From the NCBI GenBank assembly GCA_937950315.1, contig CALFDU010000006.1:58143-122142 (forward strand): a stretch of DNA of 64,000 bases. The letters are read 5' to 3'. Shown piece by piece: positions 37,467 through 46,896 of the stretch. The translations under genes and the position numbers were made by a program. Under the pieces are notes generated by a model. That model searched no databases and was not told the origin of the DNA. It worked only from the letters and a program-made list of their open reading frames with translations. Source of the stretch: an uncultured Saprospiraceae bacterium. GTDB taxonomy: Bacteria > Bacteroidota > Bacteroidia > Chitinophagales > Saprospiraceae. Position 1 is the stretch's first letter. Every line of letters starts with the position of its first letter.

Positions 37467-38903
37467 CTAATAAGTAATTTTCACGAGGTTCAAAGTATAG
37501 CTCTGTTGCGAAGGAACAATCAAGCTATTTGATGATAATTGAAGACTGTCGTTGAATCTTAATTTGAGGTTTTCGTATTCTGTGTTTAATAGACTTCTTC
37601 TTTCGTATTTACCTATCGGATCCAGAAGATACTCGCTTATGGTGCTATTTTTGGTAATGTCGTCGTTGTAAACCAATCGCAATCGCGAAGGTGTTTTAAA
37701 AATATAAAATGAAGAAAAGACTGCTTGATCATCCTGCGAAAACTGTTTTTTATGCAAGACTTTTTTCCAGTGTTGAGAACCATCAGCATGCGTGCTTATG
37801 ATAATAATATCTTCGTTGTAATAATCGACCCAACCTCTGTCACTATATAAAGCAGCATCTCGCCTTGAGTAAGTTCTGCTCGTACTCCGTCTAGAGAATT
37901 CTTTGTACGCTTCGAAAAATAAAATGATTCCTCCATCTGCTCTCAATAGTAGGTCTTTGATGATGAAATCATTTAACTGATCCATCTTTCTTCTTTTGGT
38001 TCCGATGATTTCTCCTATAAACTCTTTTTCTATTTCAGTGTACTGGAATTTATCGTTAGGTCGGATTGCATTGATGCGTTTGTTGTATATGAAGTACCCT
38101 TCTGCAGAGTTAAGTGTGTTGGGACTATACATGCCTGCAAGTACAATATGGTTGTTCTTATTGTTGTATTTCATTTTAATATCAACAGCAAGTTGACCAT
38201 CAAAATCTATGGGGAAGTATTGAAGGTTTGGAGAATTTTGCCGGAATAAGAAAAAGTGACCTTGGTGATCTTTTTTATTATAGGCATTGTTGTTCCTATC
38301 AAAATAGCTAACAACTTGTCCATTGTTACCCAATTCTAAAAACCGAAAATCATCACCTACATCTACAAACGCAAGCTCATGAAGCTGACTAGATAGATGT
38401 TGGTGCCTTTTATTATCTATCCAATGCAACTCCATTGTATTTTTCTTGCCTCGAGTGAATAGCAAGGTTTTACTCTTGTCTTCACTATGCACATATTGAT
38501 ATCTTTTGAATAGCTTTCTTTCGGTCGTAAAAAGATTTACACTATCAATGAGAATGGCTTTCTGATCGTAACGTCGAGACATGACTTTTATAGAGTCTTT
38601 GGTATAGTATCCATACATGATCTGAAAAGTGGTATCAAGACCCAGCACATTGTAGATATCCACCTTTTCGGTTTCAAATACAATGCTGGTAGACAATGAA
38701 GTGCTCATGTCTTCATCAAAAGTCTCCATGATGTATTTATTTCCTGCATCTCTGAAAAGAACAATGCGGTCTCCGATTTCACCCAATAAGTCGTAAGAAT
38801 AGTTGTTTCGGATATTAATATCATCAGAAACCAATACTTCCTGTGCTGAGAGGAATTGTAAGGAAAGAAAAAGTGATAATATTAAAAAAAGGGTCCTATG
38901 CAT
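37467..38903 (-). CDS. Exported protein of unknown function
   Basis: The 478-residue protein has a signal peptide (1-20, ending LSAQ). The rest is beta-strand rich and strongly basic/aromatic, with recurring segments such as RIVLFRDAGNKYIMETFD, KTLLFTRGKKNTMELHWID and NNHIVLAGMYSPN that look like blades of a propeller. No domain I can name, no lipobox and no sorting domain were seen, so a periplasmic location is likeliest. Divergent from ftcD. Confidence 0.7.
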   Translation of the reverse strand: MHRTLFLILSLFLSLQFLSAQEVLVSDDINIRNNYSYDLLGEIGDRIVLFRDAGNKYIMETFDEDMSTSLSTSIVFETEKVDIYNVLGLDTTFQIMYGYYTKDSIKVMSRRYDQKAILIDSVNLFTTERKLFKRYQYVHSEDKSKTLLFTRGKKNTMELHWIDNKRHQHLSSQLHELAFVDVGDDFRFLELGNNGQVVSYFDRNNNAYNKKDHQGHFFLFRQNSPNLQYFPIDFDGQLAVDIKMKYNNKNNHIVLAGMYSPNTLNSAEGYFIYNKRINAIRPNDKFQYTEIEKEFIGEIIGTKRRKMDQLNDFIIKDLLLRADGGIILFFEAYKEFSRRSTSRTYSRRDAALYSDRGWVDYYNEDIIIISTHADGSQHWKKVLHKKQFSQDDQAVFSSFYIFKTPSRLRLVYNDDITKNSTISEYLLDPIGKYERRSLLNTEYENLKLRFNDSLQLSSNSLIVPSQQSYTLNLVKITY

Positions 38904-38930
38904 ATATACTTAAAAGTAGCTCTAAAATTC

Positions 38931-38938
38931 TACATTTG
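38931..38938 (+). promoter_or_regulatory. Candidate -7 element of ftcD
   Basis: TACATTTG matches TAnnTTTG and lies 45 bases upstream of the ftcD start; no clear -33 element was found. Confidence 0.4.
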
Positions 38939-38983
38939 TGTTGTAATAATCAAGTAATAAAAACAACAAAAGTCAAATAAGTC

Positions 38984-40672
38984 ATGGCGGGTAAAAAATT
39001 GATTGAATGTGTCCCTAATTTTAGTGAGGGACGTGATATGAAGGTTATAAAGCAGATTACTGATGAAATAGAGAAGATCGAAGGGGTGCAATTGCTTGAT
39101 GTAGACCCAGGGAAGGCGACCAACCGTACTGTTGTCACTTTTGTAGGCCCGCCAGAAGCTGTGATAGAGGCTGCTTATCAAGCCATCAAGAAAGCCAGTG
39201 AAGTGATAGATATGTCAAAACACAGTGGTGAGCATCCTAGGATGGGAGCGACAGACGTATGTCCTTTGATTCCAATTTCCAATGTAAGTATGGATGAAGT
39301 CGTGGAATACGCCAAAAAATTAGGTGAAAAAGCGGGAAGTACACTTGATATTCCTTTTTACTTATATGAATCGGCAGCAACACACCCAGACAGAAAAAAC
39401 TTGGCTACGGTAAGAGCTGGCGAATACGAAGGTCTTCCTAAGAAGTTGAAAGATCCGCATTGGAAACCAGACTATGGTCCTTCAAGTTTTAACCCTAAGA
39501 CAGGTGCAACTGCCATCGGAGCAAGAGATTTTCTTGTGGCTTATAATGTAAACTTAAATACCACTTCAGTTAGAAGGGCCAATTCAGTAGCTTTTGATGT
39601 GAGAGAAAAGGGTAGAGTGAAACGAGAAGGAGGAAAACTAAACAGCAAGATAATTCGTGATGAAGCTGGAGAACCATTAAGAGTACCAGGTAAGTTAAAG
39701 TCAGTAAAAGCCATTGGTTGGTTTATTGAAGAATACAACTTGGCTCAGATTTCTATGAACTTGACCAATATCAGTATTACTTCATTGCATGAAGCATTTG
39801 AAGCATGTCGTGCGTCGGCAACCAACAAAGGAATGAGGGTCACCGGTTCTGAGTTGGTAGGATTGGTACCTAAAAAAGTGTTGGTTGATGCTGGTAAATA
39901 TTTCCTTGCTAAACAAGAAAGATCACTCGGTGTTTCTGAAGAGGAACTTATACATATTGCCATTAAGTCACTCGGTCTTGATGAGTTGGGTCCCTTTGAT
40001 CCAAAGAAAAAAGTAATTGAATATTTATTGGAAGGAGACAACCAAAATTTATTGGTTGATAAAAATCTTACGGCGTTTGCCAATGAAACTGCTTCAGAAT
40101 CTCCAGCACCAGGAGGTGGAAGTATTGCTGCATATCTCGGAGCATTGGGTGTTTCGTTGGGAACGATGGTTGCCAATCTATCGAGCCACAAAAGGGGCTG
40201 GGATGATCGCTGGGAAGAGTTTAGCCAAGTTGCGGAGGAAGGACAAGAACTGAAAGATAAATTGTTGTATTTGGTTGATGCAGATACAGCAGCCTTTAAT
40301 GCCATTATTGATGCAGTGAGAATGCCCAAGGCTTCTCCATCTGAAAAAGCGGCAAGAGCCGAAGCGATGGAATCAGCAACCAAGAATGCTATTGAAGTGC
40401 CTCTTGATGTAATGAGAACTTCTTATGCTTGTTTTTCTATGCTTGCGCAAATGGCAGATTCAGGAAATCCAAATTCTGTTTCTGATGCAGGAGTAGGAGC
40501 TTTGTGTTGCAAGTCAGCGGTGCATGGTGCATACTTAAATGTAAAAATCAATTGTAAAGATTTGGATGACAAAAAGTATGTAAAGACGGTGTTGGCTGAG
40601 GCTGATGATATTCTGAAGAAGGCGATTAAGGAAGAGAAGGCGATATTGAAGGTGGTTGAGGGTAAGCTGTAA
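38984..40672 (+). CDS. ftcD: Glutamate formimidoyltransferase / formimidoyl-THF cyclodeaminase
   Basis: The 562-residue bifunctional enzyme of histidine degradation transfers the formimino group from formiminoglutamate to tetrahydrofolate and then deaminates it to methenyl-THF. The N-terminal transferase domain (1-about 330) has ECVPNFSEGRD, DVDPGKATNRTVVTFVG and SGEHPRMGATDVCPLIP with the catalytic histidine. The cyclodeaminase domain (about 365-560) has SESPAPGGGSIAAYLGALG and SDAGVGALCCKSAVHGAYLNVKIN. Both domains are complete, as in animals and many Bacteroidota. Other hut genes are not in the window. It appears monocistronic. Confidence 0.95.
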   Translation: MAGKKLIECVPNFSEGRDMKVIKQITDEIEKIEGVQLLDVDPGKATNRTVVTFVGPPEAVIEAAYQAIKKASEVIDMSKHSGEHPRMGATDVCPLIPISNVSMDEVVEYAKKLGEKAGSTLDIPFYLYESAATHPDRKNLATVRAGEYEGLPKKLKDPHWKPDYGPSSFNPKTGATAIGARDFLVAYNVNLNTTSVRRANSVAFDVREKGRVKREGGKLNSKIIRDEAGEPLRVPGKLKSVKAIGWFIEEYNLAQISMNLTNISITSLHEAFEACRASATNKGMRVTGSELVGLVPKKVLVDAGKYFLAKQERSLGVSEEELIHIAIKSLGLDELGPFDPKKKVIEYLLEGDNQNLLVDKNLTAFANETASESPAPGGGSIAAYLGALGVSLGTMVANLSSHKRGWDDRWEEFSQVAEEGQELKDKLLYLVDADTAAFNAIIDAVRMPKASPSEKAARAEAMESATKNAIEVPLDVMRTSYACFSMLAQMADSGNPNSVSDAGVGALCCKSAVHGAYLNVKINCKDLDDKKYVKTVLAEADDILKKAIKEEKAILKVVEGKL

Positions 40673-40832
40673 CTTATTCACACCAGATTAACAAGCAACA
40701 TTCGGACTAGCTCTTGTCCTTCGGGTTTTCATGACTCTAATACATGATCTCGTTGATATTATAGTTAGAAGATGTGTTTATGGAGATATGATGCGTTTTT
40801 AGTATTTGGTCTTTACTTAATTTTATTCATGA

Positions 40833-42533
40833 TTGATTAAATTAAAAAAAGTCATCATTCAATCTTTAATCCAAGCTGTGAAAAATCATATTACAATCTT
40901 CTTATTCTTGGTTTTTGTTTCGGGAAGTACCGCACAAGAACAGACAGTTGGGCTGCTCAGTTATAATCAAGATCAGGCTTTTGATGGATATACTTTATTT
41001 TTTCCGAGAAATCAATCAACGGTATTTTTAATAGATAACTGTGGTGAAATTGTACATCAATGGGATGATGAGGATATTTACGTTCCCAACAATGCAGTCT
41101 ATCTCCTAGCAAATGGGAATCTAGTAAAATGCAAAAAAAACTTTAATGGTTTTACTGGGGTTGAGGGCTCAGGTTTTTTTGTAGAGATAAGATCTTGGGA
41201 AAACGAATTACTCTGGAGCTATAAATCCAATTCACCAGAAGAACGAATCCATCACGACATAGAGATTTTACCCAATGGCAATATTTTAATGATTGCTTGG
41301 GAATTTCGTAGTAAAGATGAAGCCATTGCCAATGGTAGACTAGAAGAAACAATTACAAGTGGAGAACTTTTTCCTGATTACATTTTTGAAATAAACCCAA
41401 GCACCAATGAAAAAGTATGGGAGTGGCATGTATGGGATCATCTTATTCAAGATGTTGATTCGACCAAACTTAATTTTGGAATTGTAAGCGAGCATCCAGA
41501 ATTGGTTGATATTAATTATGTTGAGAATGTTGGAGCCAATGATTGGGATTGGCTTCATATGAATGCTATTGATTATCACGCAGGCTTGGATCAAATTATG
41601 TTGTGTGTTCCTTACTTTAATGAAATTTGGATTATAGACCATTCTACAAGTACGAGTGAAGCTTTCGGTCATACTGGAGGAAATGCCGGAATGGGAGGAG
41701 ATTTATTATATAGAATGGGCAATCCACAATCTTATAAAAACGGAACCGAAGATGATCAAATTCTTTTCTTTCCTCATGATACACATTGGGCGAATGAATT
41801 TTTGCCTGCTGATCATCCTGATTATAATAAGATATTGGTTTTTAATAATAGAGTAGAACAGAATGTTTCCTCCATGGAAATCTTTGAAAATCCATGGGAT
41901 GTTATGGAGTCAAATTATCCAACAATTAATGGATTGTTCCAACCTACATTTTTTGAAAACTCTATCACGCACCCAACTCCTTCTAGTTTTTATTCTGCTG
42001 GTTTATCGAGTGTTCAAGTATTGCCTAATGGTAATATTTTAGGATGCAGTGGAGGGCAAGGCTATTTGATGGAGTTGAATCCAGAGAATGAAATCGTATG
42101 GGAATACAAAGTACCTATTAAGAACGGGGCAAGAGTTCCACAAGGTGTTGAAATAGCTTATTGGGAAAATCTAACTTTCAGAGCATTTAAGTATCCAAAA
42201 GACTTTAGTGCATTTGATGGGAAAGATCTTTCTCAGAAAGGATTTATTGAATTGAATCCCAATACAACTTATTGTGATAGTTTAACATTCACAAAAGAAA
42301 TCGTAAACGATATTGAGGTAAATGTATTTCCCAACCCTGCTAGTGCTGAATTAAATATTACTTGGTCGGATCGCGAAGTGAAAAGTATAAAAATTTTCAA
42401 TGCTATTGGTAGAGAAGTACTTGATGTTCTCCCTGCAACAAATTCAGAAACTATAGATACGTCAGATTTTGTGAAAGGCGTTTACGTCCTTATCATTAAT
42501 AATAGCAAACAGCAATTGTTTGTTGTTCAGTAA
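40833..42533 (+). CDS. Arylsulfotransferase (ASST)-like T9SS cargo protein
   Basis: The 566-residue protein has a long signal peptide (about 1-35, ending STAQ) after a TTG start (no in-frame ATG precedes the signal). The body resembles the ASST six-bladed propeller: GYTLFFPRNQSTVFLIDNCGEIVHQW near the start, HHDIEILPNGNILMIAWE, DWDWLHMNAIDYH, FFPHDTHWANE and VQVLPNGNILGCSGGQGYL. The conserved histidines of each blade are present. A type IX sorting domain ends the protein (VFPNPASAELNITW ... FVKGVYVLIINN). PAPS-independent sulfate transfer between phenols is the known family activity; for Bacteroidota members it is unproven. Confidence 0.82.
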   Translation: MIKLKKVIIQSLIQAVKNHITIFLFLVFVSGSTAQEQTVGLLSYNQDQAFDGYTLFFPRNQSTVFLIDNCGEIVHQWDDEDIYVPNNAVYLLANGNLVKCKKNFNGFTGVEGSGFFVEIRSWENELLWSYKSNSPEERIHHDIEILPNGNILMIAWEFRSKDEAIANGRLEETITSGELFPDYIFEINPSTNEKVWEWHVWDHLIQDVDSTKLNFGIVSEHPELVDINYVENVGANDWDWLHMNAIDYHAGLDQIMLCVPYFNEIWIIDHSTSTSEAFGHTGGNAGMGGDLLYRMGNPQSYKNGTEDDQILFFPHDTHWANEFLPADHPDYNKILVFNNRVEQNVSSMEIFENPWDVMESNYPTINGLFQPTFFENSITHPTPSSFYSAGLSSVQVLPNGNILGCSGGQGYLMELNPENEIVWEYKVPIKNGARVPQGVEIAYWENLTFRAFKYPKDFSAFDGKDLSQKGFIELNPNTTYCDSLTFTKEIVNDIEVNVFPNPASAELNITWSDREVKSIKIFNAIGREVLDVLPATNSETIDTSDFVKGVYVLIINNSKQQLFVVQ

Positions 42534-42587
42534 ATAGATATGTCAAGCTATTTACTAGGAGTTTGAAATGAAAATGGAGTATTCAGG

Positions 42588-43010
42588 TTATTTTAGGAAC
42601 ATTGCAATTGCGATCTCCTCCTGCTCTCTCATAACTTTAGCTTCTTCTTCAGTCTTGTCTTTAAAGCCTGCAATGTGAATCAAGCCATGTGCCATGACTC
42701 TTTTTAATTCTTGGTCCTCGCTCACTTGCAGTGTTGTAGCATTTTCTTTTACCCGATCGGTACTTATAAAAATATCTGCGCACAATGGATCTTCCGAAAT
42801 TGGGAAGGTGATTATATCAGTATAATAATCGTGGTTGAGGTATTCTTTGTTGATGTTTAGTAGATATTCATCATCACAGAAAATGTAATTGATGCACTCG
42901 GGATTCAACCCATAGTGCTTGCACACTTTTTCTAACCAAGTTAGATGCTCTTGTTCTTGTTGAAGACTAAAAGTATCGGTTTCGTAATGAACGAAAATGG
43001 TTTGACTCAT
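42588..43010 (-). CDS. ybeY: Endoribonuclease YbeY, rRNA maturation
   Basis: The 140-residue metallo-endoribonuclease takes part in 16S rRNA 3'-end maturation and ribosome quality control. The metal-binding motif reads HGLIHIAGFKD: H108 and H112 are present, while the place of the third canonical histidine is D118, as often in Bacteroidota. INKEYLNHDYYTDIITFP near 55-70 is the second conserved segment. The gene follows the RsbW-like gene by 9 bases and probably shares its transcript. Confidence 0.92.
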   Translation of the reverse strand: MSQTIFVHYETDTFSLQQEQEHLTWLEKVCKHYGLNPECINYIFCDDEYLLNINKEYLNHDYYTDIITFPISEDPLCADIFISTDRVKENATTLQVSEDQELKRVMAHGLIHIAGFKDKTEEEAKVMREQEEIAIAMFLK

Positions 43011-43019
43011 GTAGCGATG

Positions 43020-43421
43020 CTATTTGATATCAAAGCAGATCTCTACAGTCGAACCTTCGTCGTGGTAATTTACTCTGTCTGAAAGTTGTTTGATCAAGAA
43101 GACTCCTCTTCCACCACAACATTCAAGATTTTCTGGAAGAGTAGGATCAGGGACATTGTTAGGATTAAATCCTTGGCCTTGATCTGATACTTTAAATTGA
43201 ATCATTCTGTCTTTTTTGTCGAAGCAGATGTCAACATATTTGTTGCCATCGTTATTGTTACCATGTATGATGGCATTGTTCACAGCTTCGGTCAAAGAAA
43301 TAAGAATGTTAGGGTAGAGCTCATCACTGATTTGGTGTTTTGCTGCAATTTCCTTCACATAGGTTTCTATATGACGAATTTGTTCCGGTTGGGACGGTAT
43401 TTTCAAGGTGTTGCAATCCAT
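43020..43421 (-). CDS. RsbW/SpoIIAB-like ATP-binding (anti-sigma/serine kinase) protein
   Basis: The 133-residue protein is a HATPase_c_2 domain alone: N-box EAVNNAIIHGNN near 48-59, G1 box DQGQGFNP and G2 box GGRGVFLIKQLSD. In Firmicutes such kinases control sigma factors by binding an antagonist; in Bacteroidota they are found in small regulatory or PP2C-type systems with unclear partners. It stands between the DUF4175 gene (5 bases upstream) and ybeY, with no STAS-domain or phosphatase gene in view. Confidence 0.82.
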   Translation of the reverse strand: MDCNTLKIPSQPEQIRHIETYVKEIAAKHQISDELYPNILISLTEAVNNAIIHGNNNDGNKYVDICFDKKDRMIQFKVSDQGQGFNPNNVPDPTLPENLECCGGRGVFLIKQLSDRVNYHDEGSTVEICFDIK

Positions 43422-43426
43422 GCGGA

Positions 43427-46400
43427 TTAATTTTTCTTTAAAGAATTATAATATTCGTTGACCATCTGTTTGTAGTATGGTCTAAGCGAAGGAGAAACTT
43501 TGTTGTATAACGCAATTTCAGCTTCCCTCTGTTTTATATAATCCTGCAATGCTGGAGGAAGTTCCTTTCGTTGTTCCTGTGCTTGTTCTGATTTCCTTTT
43601 ATTATCCTTCTCTCGTTGCCTGTCTGCTTTTTCAGCTTCTAGCAATTTGGTAATGATATCTGCTTGTCTACTAAGTAACTCGCTATTAAGACGTTTGTTT
43701 ACCAAATCGGTCTCAACTTTATCCATTTCATCAATGATTTTTTGTAAATCACCGATTCCTTTTCCTTGTTCTTGTTGACCTCTCTTAATTTCTTCAAGTG
43801 CTTTTCTTAAAGCTGCTTGTCTTGCTGCCGCTTGTGCAAATTCTTTGGCCATTCCATCTTTTCCATTCTGTCCACCTTTTCCTTTGCCCATTTTTTCGCC
43901 CATCTTCTTCATGTCTTCATTCAGCTCGTCTTGCCCTTCTGTGATCTTATCCATTGGGACTTTACCACTCTTTCCTCCTTTGCCTTTTCCACCTGGCTTA
44001 TCACACATTTGGTTGCCTGGCATCATGCTCGCTGCTTGTTCTTGCATTTGTCTCATAGATTCAGACAACATCAGTGCCAAATCGTTCACATTGGTCATGG
44101 TTCTTCTTTGGTGCTCTTCAGCCTCAGGAACCTTTCTGTCTTCTAATTCATCCAAAGACTCTGCCATATTTTCATCTATCTCTGCAACTTTCTCATTTAC
44201 GAAAGTTGCAATCTGATCAACTCGCTTGCTTAATTCGGTAAGACTGTCCCTGATCAAACTGAAATCATCTTTCAGTTTAAACTGTGTCTGAACAAGGGAA
44301 ACATATCTAGGAGTAGTTTTATCTGTTGTAGAAATATCACTAATTAAGTCTTCTTGATCAAATGAAAGTGTCACCAAGTTCTCAAGTAGTTGACGTAATG
44401 CATCGATGTCTTCTTCAGCTTGTTCAGCATTGCAGGCGGCCATTTTACTGTCCATTTGCTCAGCCATATCTTTCATTTTTTGAGCCGCTTTTTTCTGTTT
44501 TTTAGCGGCCTTTTTATTTTCTTTTTTATCTATATCCTCTTTACTTTCCTCCATTTCTTCCTGGATATCTTCCATTTCTTCCTTGTTGTCATCTCCAAGG
44601 TCTTTCGGTTTGTCTAGTTCTTCATTCTTTTTCTCTATTTCTTCCATCTTCTTCTGAGCTTCTTCCATCTCTTTGTTCAACTCTTCTTGCTCCTTTTTAA
44701 GCTCCTCTTCAGACTTTTCTTCATTTTCAGTTTCTTCTGCAAGCTCTTCTTGTTTCTCAGCCATTTCATTCAGCTTCTCAATCATGTCTTGCACTTCTTT
44801 CTCAACCTCAAGAGATTTGAATAACTCTAGAAGTCTATCCATTTCTTTTTCCTTGGTATCCTCGTCCATTTCCATGCTCTCCATCATCTCCATCATGGTG
44901 TCCTTGTTCAACTCTTGCATCAATTCTTGGATCTTTTCCATGAGATCCTTGGTCTCCTGGTCCATGACCTCTTCAAACATTTCCTGAATCTTTTCTTGCT
45001 TTTCTAGAATTTCTTCATTTCTCTCAGAAAATTCTTCTTGGTTTTCAAGATTTTCTTCAAATTTCTCTTTTGCTTTTTCAAGATTTTTTTCAAGTTCTTT
45101 TTGTCTTTCAAGAAGTTTTTCCATTTCCTGACGCTCTTGGAAACTCATTTCTTTTTTCTGAAGTAGTTTCTCTCTTAGCTTTTTTAGGTCTTCTTGTATC
45201 TTTTTAGATTCCTTTAAAGACTCTTCAAGCGTCTTGGTGATATCATCTTCGTTTTCATCTTCTTGATCAACAAACTCTTCCACTGTAGGCTTTTCAAAAG
45301 TCATGATGGCTGTCTTGGCAGCTTTGCTTCCGTTGATAGCATCGTTGTCTTTTGTCTCAAAGTAATATGAGAATTGATCTCCTGGTTCAAGTTGGTATTC
45401 ATTGATGTCAAGCGAATGATTGTATTGTACATTTCTTTCTTTTGGTTGTACAATTACTTTGCTTTCTGACTTTTTGGTAATACCATTTTTATCTTTCAAG
45501 CTATAATTGAAAGTCAAAGTAGTCAAGCCATAATCATCTGCCGCATTACCAATGAAGTAAATCAATTCTGCTTCAAGACTGTCTTGAAATTTTTCAACAT
45601 TGATGGTTGGATATTGATCAGGTACTACTCTTAAGCTATAACTCACTGAATCAGGAGTAGGGATTGCATCATTGGAATAGTACACCTTGTAGACATCGTC
45701 TTTGAAGATTTGCTTAAAGAATCTGTATCTATCCGGTGACTGTCTTTCTGCTTCTTTGCTGCTTCCAGAATTAAGGAAACTCATTTCTATCTTGTCGGTA
45801 TTCTTGGTGTCAAATTTCCAAGTAAGTTTTGTTCCTAGAGGAACAACCATATCTCCTATATTGCTAACACCTTCATCTTTTCTGTTGATATATGATGGAT
45901 AATCCATGTACAGTGAAAATCCTGAAAGGTTTGGCTTTGGAAGTACCGTTAATTTATTGGTTTTAGATGCTACACTACCAGAATAGATTTCAAATTCTAC
46001 ATCCTTCTGTACATTGTTAAACACATATTGAAATTTGCCTGGAGCGACCTTGTTCAATCTATATTGAAAATCATCAAATCTTATGAAGGCATCATTAGGA
46101 ATCACATCACCAGTTACATCAATGTCTAGAGTGTAATCTTGATATTGCACAACCGTTAAATTGTCATTTTCCAAATTGAAATGGAAAGGTGCTGCACGCT
46201 CAAACTCACGATCGTTGTTGATCAATCTGTGGGTACTGTCCTTGATAAGGCTAGGTGCTGTCATTACAATCAGCATAAGCACCAAAAAAGGTGGTAGTGC
46301 GTATTTTAAATATTTCTTGTTGTTTTTAAGATCGATGGCCGACTTAAATGGCACAGGTTTGATCTCTTCAGACTTTTGATTGATACTTGCAATGATCAAA

Positions 46401-46783
46401 GAATTGTCAGCTGTTAGGCTGCTTTGTTCTTTCAACTGCAGGATATTCAATAGTCTATCTTTTACATCTCCAAAGTGATTACCGATAATGCCAGCGGCTT
46501 GTTCGTGGCTTATTACATTACCAAGACGGAAATATTTTAAAAGAGGAAGAAGGACAAAGTATCCTAGCGTACCAAAGGATGCTCCTAAGAAAGAATAATA
46601 GAATATTTTTCTAATTCCTTTATCAAAGTAAAAATTGTGCTCGAGAAGATTTAGTGCTAAGAATAAGCCTAAAACGATTCCTACTGTATATAGAGATCCT
46701 TTAATAAGTCGGTTTAGGTAAAATTTCCTGATAAATTGATCTAATTTCTGAATCAACAAATCGTAACTGCTCATTTTCTCCAT
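43427..46783 (-). CDS. DUF4175 family giant membrane-anchored coiled-coil protein
   Basis: The 1118-residue protein has two or three membrane helices in the first 180 residues (TVGIVLGLFLALNLL; YYSFLGASFGTLGYFVLLPLL; LPPFLVLMLIVMTAPSLI). A beta-rich Ig-like region (about 190-490) follows, then an uninterrupted charged coiled coil from about 500 to 800, dominated by Glu, Lys and Met, and a Met/Gly/Lys-rich section (GNQMCDKPGGKGKGGKSGK). The C-terminal 120 residues are helical. DUF4175 has no known function; its repeated occurrence with an RsbW-like kinase in this phylum suggests a sensing or envelope role, which is inference. An alternative start is at 46774. Confidence 0.85.
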   Translation of the reverse strand: MEKMSSYDLLIQKLDQFIRKFYLNRLIKGSLYTVGIVLGLFLALNLLEHNFYFDKGIRKIFYYSFLGASFGTLGYFVLLPLLKYFRLGNVISHEQAAGIIGNHFGDVKDRLLNILQLKEQSSLTADNSLIIASINQKSEEIKPVPFKSAIDLKNNKKYLKYALPPFLVLMLIVMTAPSLIKDSTHRLINNDREFERAAPFHFNLENDNLTVVQYQDYTLDIDVTGDVIPNDAFIRFDDFQYRLNKVAPGKFQYVFNNVQKDVEFEIYSGSVASKTNKLTVLPKPNLSGFSLYMDYPSYINRKDEGVSNIGDMVVPLGTKLTWKFDTKNTDKIEMSFLNSGSSKEAERQSPDRYRFFKQIFKDDVYKVYYSNDAIPTPDSVSYSLRVVPDQYPTINVEKFQDSLEAELIYFIGNAADDYGLTTLTFNYSLKDKNGITKKSESKVIVQPKERNVQYNHSLDINEYQLEPGDQFSYYFETKDNDAINGSKAAKTAIMTFEKPTVEEFVDQEDENEDDITKTLEESLKESKKIQEDLKKLREKLLQKKEMSFQERQEMEKLLERQKELEKNLEKAKEKFEENLENQEEFSERNEEILEKQEKIQEMFEEVMDQETKDLMEKIQELMQELNKDTMMEMMESMEMDEDTKEKEMDRLLELFKSLEVEKEVQDMIEKLNEMAEKQEELAEETENEEKSEEELKKEQEELNKEMEEAQKKMEEIEKKNEELDKPKDLGDDNKEEMEDIQEEMEESKEDIDKKENKKAAKKQKKAAQKMKDMAEQMDSKMAACNAEQAEEDIDALRQLLENLVTLSFDQEDLISDISTTDKTTPRYVSLVQTQFKLKDDFSLIRDSLTELSKRVDQIATFVNEKVAEIDENMAESLDELEDRKVPEAEEHQRRTMTNVNDLALMLSESMRQMQEQAASMMPGNQMCDKPGGKGKGGKSGKVPMDKITEGQDELNEDMKKMGEKMGKGKGGQNGKDGMAKEFAQAAARQAALRKALEEIKRGQQEQGKGIGDLQKIIDEMDKVETDLVNKRLNSELLSRQADIITKLLEAEKADRQREKDNKRKSEQAQEQRKELPPALQDYIKQREAEIALYNKVSPSLRPYYKQMVNEYYNSLKKN

Positions 46784-46896
46784 TATATTCCTTAAAGTGC
46801 GTGCGGAAAATACCCGTGAATTTCTTCCTGATTAACTAGAAAGGTAAAAATCGCCATTTAAGGCTAAAAAGTCAATATTTCAGAGGACATTAAGTG

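Noticed and set aside
39745..40383. Minus-strand frame of 212 codons opposite ftcD
   Set aside because: Antisense to a clearly conserved enzyme; no homology or start signals.
43845..44216. Plus-strand hydrophobic frames opposite the DUF4175 gene
   Set aside because: Ser/Phe/Leu-rich mirror of Glu/Lys-rich coiled-coil codons.
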